A DNA stretch of 9,045 nucleotides from an uncultured Lachnospiraceae bacterium. Lineage in GTDB: Bacteria; Bacillota; Clostridia; Lachnospirales; Lachnospiraceae. The notes under the pieces are model-generated. The model was not told the origin of the DNA. It did no database searches and saw only the letters and a program-made list of their open reading frames with translations. Below, one piece after another: positions 7,701 through 9,045 of this stretch; position 1 is the stretch's first letter, and every line of letters starts with the position of its first letter. A program made the position numbers and the translations under genes. The stretch covers positions 1 through 9,045 of the forward strand of contig CAOJLW010000084.1 in NCBI GenBank assembly GCA_948438565.1. Direction: 5' to 3'.

Positions 7701-9045
7701 GTTAATCTTTGTCTGAACATGGTATTCTTCCAGCCGTTTACTGTACAAGTAATGATATAGCGTATCTATATTCCGGTACTGCTCCTTGCCATCCGCATCA
7801 CACACGATTTCAATATGTTCCTTCTGTAAAATATCGGCGCGCGCCAAAAGCTCTGCAAGCTCTGATTTTGTCAGGCTATCCAAAAATACCCGAACAATCC
7901 TTTCATCCGTTTCCCCGATTAGAGAATTGAGCCTGTCATTTGAAAAACTCTTCCAGTCACAATCCAAAAGCTCTGGCAATCTTTCCCAATCCTCTTGGTC
8001 TTTATCTGTCTGGAGAAAAGGTACGGATAAAAATCCTTTGCCATACCAGGAATCCTTCCCATGTTCCCCCAAATCTATAGCGTCCCGATTGAGGTTATCT
8101 GTCAATTCCTCATAAGAAATATCCGGCGTATCCGCTTGTTTCTGCGCAATCAGGGCCGATACTATCGCTGCGGATACGGAAGTGCCGCTTATGCCTATCT
8201 CCTCCCGGCGCAGTCCTCTGGCACGTACGCTCCCATACGCGCAATAATCCACCGTCGCCCCGTAATTGGAATACGCCGCCTTTTTTTGATCCGCCTGCAC
8301 AGCCGACACGACAATCGCTTCCTGTAAATTGGCCGGGGAAAAATCTATTACATCCTGTCCGGCATTCCCTGCCGATACGACGACAAAAATTCCTTTCTGC
8401 GTTGCCTGCCGGATCGCCGCGCTAACTGCCTCCGAATAAGCTGCCCGATACGCCCCCATACTGATGTTGATCACATGAACGCCTTGTTCCATCGCATAAC
8501 GAATCCCCAGATACAGCCGCAGGGCAGAACTGTATCCGTTCTCATCCGCTATTTTTACCGGCAATATATTTACGCTATCCGGCGTATGTTCTAAAATCAG
8601 GTTGGCCATGGCGCTTCCATGCCCATTTTCATCCTGCACGGCGCCTGTTCCGGTCAAATCCAAGCCTTCCAACACGCGCGGCTCATGATTTCCTGTCATA
8701 TCATATCCGGTATCCAACACGGCGGCCAAAATAGTAGAACCAGCCGCCCCTCCTTTCTTCCGTCCCAAGCTTGGCACGGAAGGTAAAAGCATCCGTTCCG
8801 AATCAATATCCATCTCGAGTTCCTGCTGCTGATACAAGATATCCGCATCCACAAGAATATCGGGCGCTTTCTTTAATGCCAAATATGCCTGCTCGGTCTC
8901 TTCTTCCGTTTCATACTCCAGCACAAACATCTGATCATATCCTTGAATCATACGGATTGCGCCCTGTGGATCAAATCCCTCCTTCCCACGAACCAACAGC
9001 CGTTTATTTTGCCATAAATTGGCGCCTCCCGCCGTATCAAAGGAT
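4725..9045 (-). CDS. Giant modular extracellular subtilisin-like serine protease (S8) with InlB-like repeats, N-terminus beyond right edge
   Basis: The frame stays open from the right edge to TAG at 4725-4727, giving 1,439 residues in the window. Numbering here counts from the Leu codon TTG at 8996. That TTG is not a credible start: it has no ribosome binding site, and 16 sense codons precede it. The first 60 or so residues resemble an I9-type propeptide, so a signal peptide is expected off-window. The S8 catalytic domain spans about 88-330: Asp95 in VLDTGYD, His126 in NGHGS, oxyanion Asn211 in SAGN, Ser273 in GISGTSVSAA. The usual Pro of the Ser motif is Ala277. Next come a helical linker (about 335-425), a beta-rich region (about 425-590), a WGAWGDW/Cys-rich module (596-720), four InlB/Flg_new-like repeats (767-1203), an Ig-like segment (about 1205-1308) and an unassigned C-terminal region (1316-1423). 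No LPXTG, SLH or C-terminal membrane segment is seen. It probably cleaves protein at or outside the cell surface; substrate unknown. It is convergent with the CNNM-type gene; its promoter is outside the window. Confidence 0.9.
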   Translation of the reverse strand, partial: SFDTAGGANLWQNKRLLVRGKEGFDPQGAIRMIQGYDQMFVLEYETEEETEQAYLALKKAPDILVDADILYQQQELEMDIDSERMLLPSVPSLGRKKGGAAGSTILAAVLDTGYDMTGNHEPRVLEGLDLTGTGAVQDENGHGSAMANLILEHTPDSVNILPVKIADENGYSSALRLYLGIRYAMEQGVHVINISMGAYRAAYSEAVSAAIRQATQKGIFVVVSAGNAGQDVIDFSPANLQEAIVVSAVQADQKKAAYSNYGATVDYCAYGSVRARGLRREEIGISGTSVSAAIVSALIAQKQADTPDISYEELTDNLNRDAIDLGEHGKDSWYGKGFLSVPFLQTDKDQEDWERLPELLDCDWKSFSNDRLNSLIGETDERIVRVFLDSLTKSELAELLARADILQKEHIEIVCDADGKEQYRNIDTLYHYLYSKRLEEYHVQTKINGTYYMYIQNTTRKVCLTTNQNRTKCTLHVRFFGTTTNPADNPQISISGVNAGAISLSEAKVDNVKTFTDDNGHINTIGQVGISGISVAKEAHTKMIGQTKSEPLNENHGSDLWSGGFVSYGTNLCADTRSSQCKLMVGVGDLELAKENKVQTYQLNFSNPFAAQWGAWGDWSITQQPSCSQAGSRCHTRAKICSNCGKPAGAQTGTEEMPQLAHDFSNGIWHYGVNGQLQNGERWLQCGYACGAAIGGSGYDVNGAWWKQGYQYLQKIAYQYMDVNGQYPAASTEHICGYYPAGAVIPGWQYADTGTSEFMSAGTASYSVTDQAQEITIRVPRKKYHIVYHGNGADTGETMPQNNIYCGKEIKLQKNGFSRIGYTFTGWSKSKRGTALKKNTVKNLSYKNNETVTLYAQWKPTVIRITTDSQGANINQGTREIYEQYGVGFYRDAEFRRTFPNHKIEIPQKTRKDDMLLEGIRQQKFLGYYTRRDGNGNRLAGPDGALAANINMEGDYRYFKKDSTVYANWEDMYAVQFHPNLSKQELAALGESEDGTLYDPPVICPDTCFKEKRKPVTISYEAAVVPNEKLAKLYRFMGYSLTPRIASEDEIVLSREKPVYVHKEDWDLTLYAQWDTSFMVAYIGNGQDTGNNYCDSVRYLTDSYQFRPNLEGEEQGRYFVKTTEKPTIDIATGKWNNEAGKPYMETVPYSFLGWSMAKETDQQEKETVYQGKDGSYIGLSLFMAAKDNWTIGKPADDFGEYDVSDTAADMPFLNLYAVWDEYPQIHAADMYLPLSDAQNGSLTEPYLLAQAVALDLELQSKNDPEGRLAIGEDKERGTSFVILDYQASDFTGATADMGLTVTFQAKDRAGNITEKMVTIYLADTAGKALDTGTVRFISEEYIDTLAEDSVWRDGAYADVLQRALHNQKSGEEYTSVTPIQKAFGVCPVLKAGSGAWDHVQEIWKFSRREVLQIQDYVEQCGLDMDPSDFLERFGACRVQ
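5388..6698 (-). repeat. Four divergent InlB/Flg_new-like protein repeats inside the protease gene
   Basis: Translated on the minus strand, four units recur, each ending in a tyrosine-alanine-x-tryptophan signature: YAQW at 839-842, YANW at 950-953, YAQW at 1055-1058 and YAVW at 1200-1203. Each also has an aromatic-x-Gly-Trp/Tyr turn: FTGW (808), FLGY (909), FMGY (1020) and FLGW (1135). The first unit (767-842) is close to the canonical length and sequence, opening with YHGNGADTGETM. The others are 100-140 residues long with insertions. The fourth opens with the related YIGNGQDTGNN. They are diverged at DNA level, so this is an old protein-level array rather than a recent tandem duplication. 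Such repeats are typical of surface adhesins and internalin-like proteins. Confidence 0.75.

Noticed and set aside
1..9045. CRISPR arrays, tRNA or rRNA genes, insertion sequences, phage genes, toxin-antitoxin or defence loci
   Set aside because: No direct-repeat arrays, transposase motifs or RNA-gene landmarks were seen. Nearly all the sequence is explained by four genes and short regulatory gaps.

Overview
The window looks like a chromosomal segment from a Gram-positive anaerobe of the Clostridia, most likely a gut Lachnospiraceae-type organism. This is inferred from strong AGGAGG-type ribosome binding sites, sigma-A-like promoters, moderate GC judged by eye, and large secreted proteins built from bacterial Ig-like (BIG2) and InlB/Flg_new-type repeats. 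No species can be named. I see no phage, transposon, CRISPR, tRNA or rRNA signal.

Layout from left to right. (1) Positions 1-779, minus strand: the N-terminal 259 residues of a secreted, very lysine-rich protein with BIG2-type domains; the gene runs off the left edge. (2) Positions 780-970: a short intergenic region with a good promoter for that gene and a small inverted repeat. (3) Positions 971-3226, minus strand: a complete glycogen/maltodextrin phosphorylase (glgP), with its own promoter and a strong ribosome binding site that places the start 10 codons inside the longest open frame. (4) Positions 3227-3422: a divergent intergenic region with promoters for both flanking genes. (5) Positions 3423-4691, plus strand: a CNNM/CorC-type membrane protein (DUF21, two CBS domains, C-terminal CorC_HlyC domain) with a TTG start. 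(6) Positions 4694-4721: a hairpin shared by two convergent genes, probably a bidirectional terminator. (7) Positions 4725-9045, minus strand: a giant modular extracellular subtilisin-like (S8) protease, at least 1,439 residues long, whose 5' end lies beyond the right edge.

The genes do not form an obvious pathway. The two central genes are housekeeping-like: storage polysaccharide breakdown and divalent-metal (probably Mg2+) transport. The two edge genes encode cell-surface or secreted proteins. The most distinctive item is the protease: a propeptide-like segment, a full catalytic tetrad (Asp, His, Asn, Ser), beta-rich and Cys-rich modules, four divergent InlB-like repeats and an unassigned C-terminal region, with no LPXTG signal or C-terminal membrane anchor. 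I found no convincing sign of an undescribed multi-gene system.
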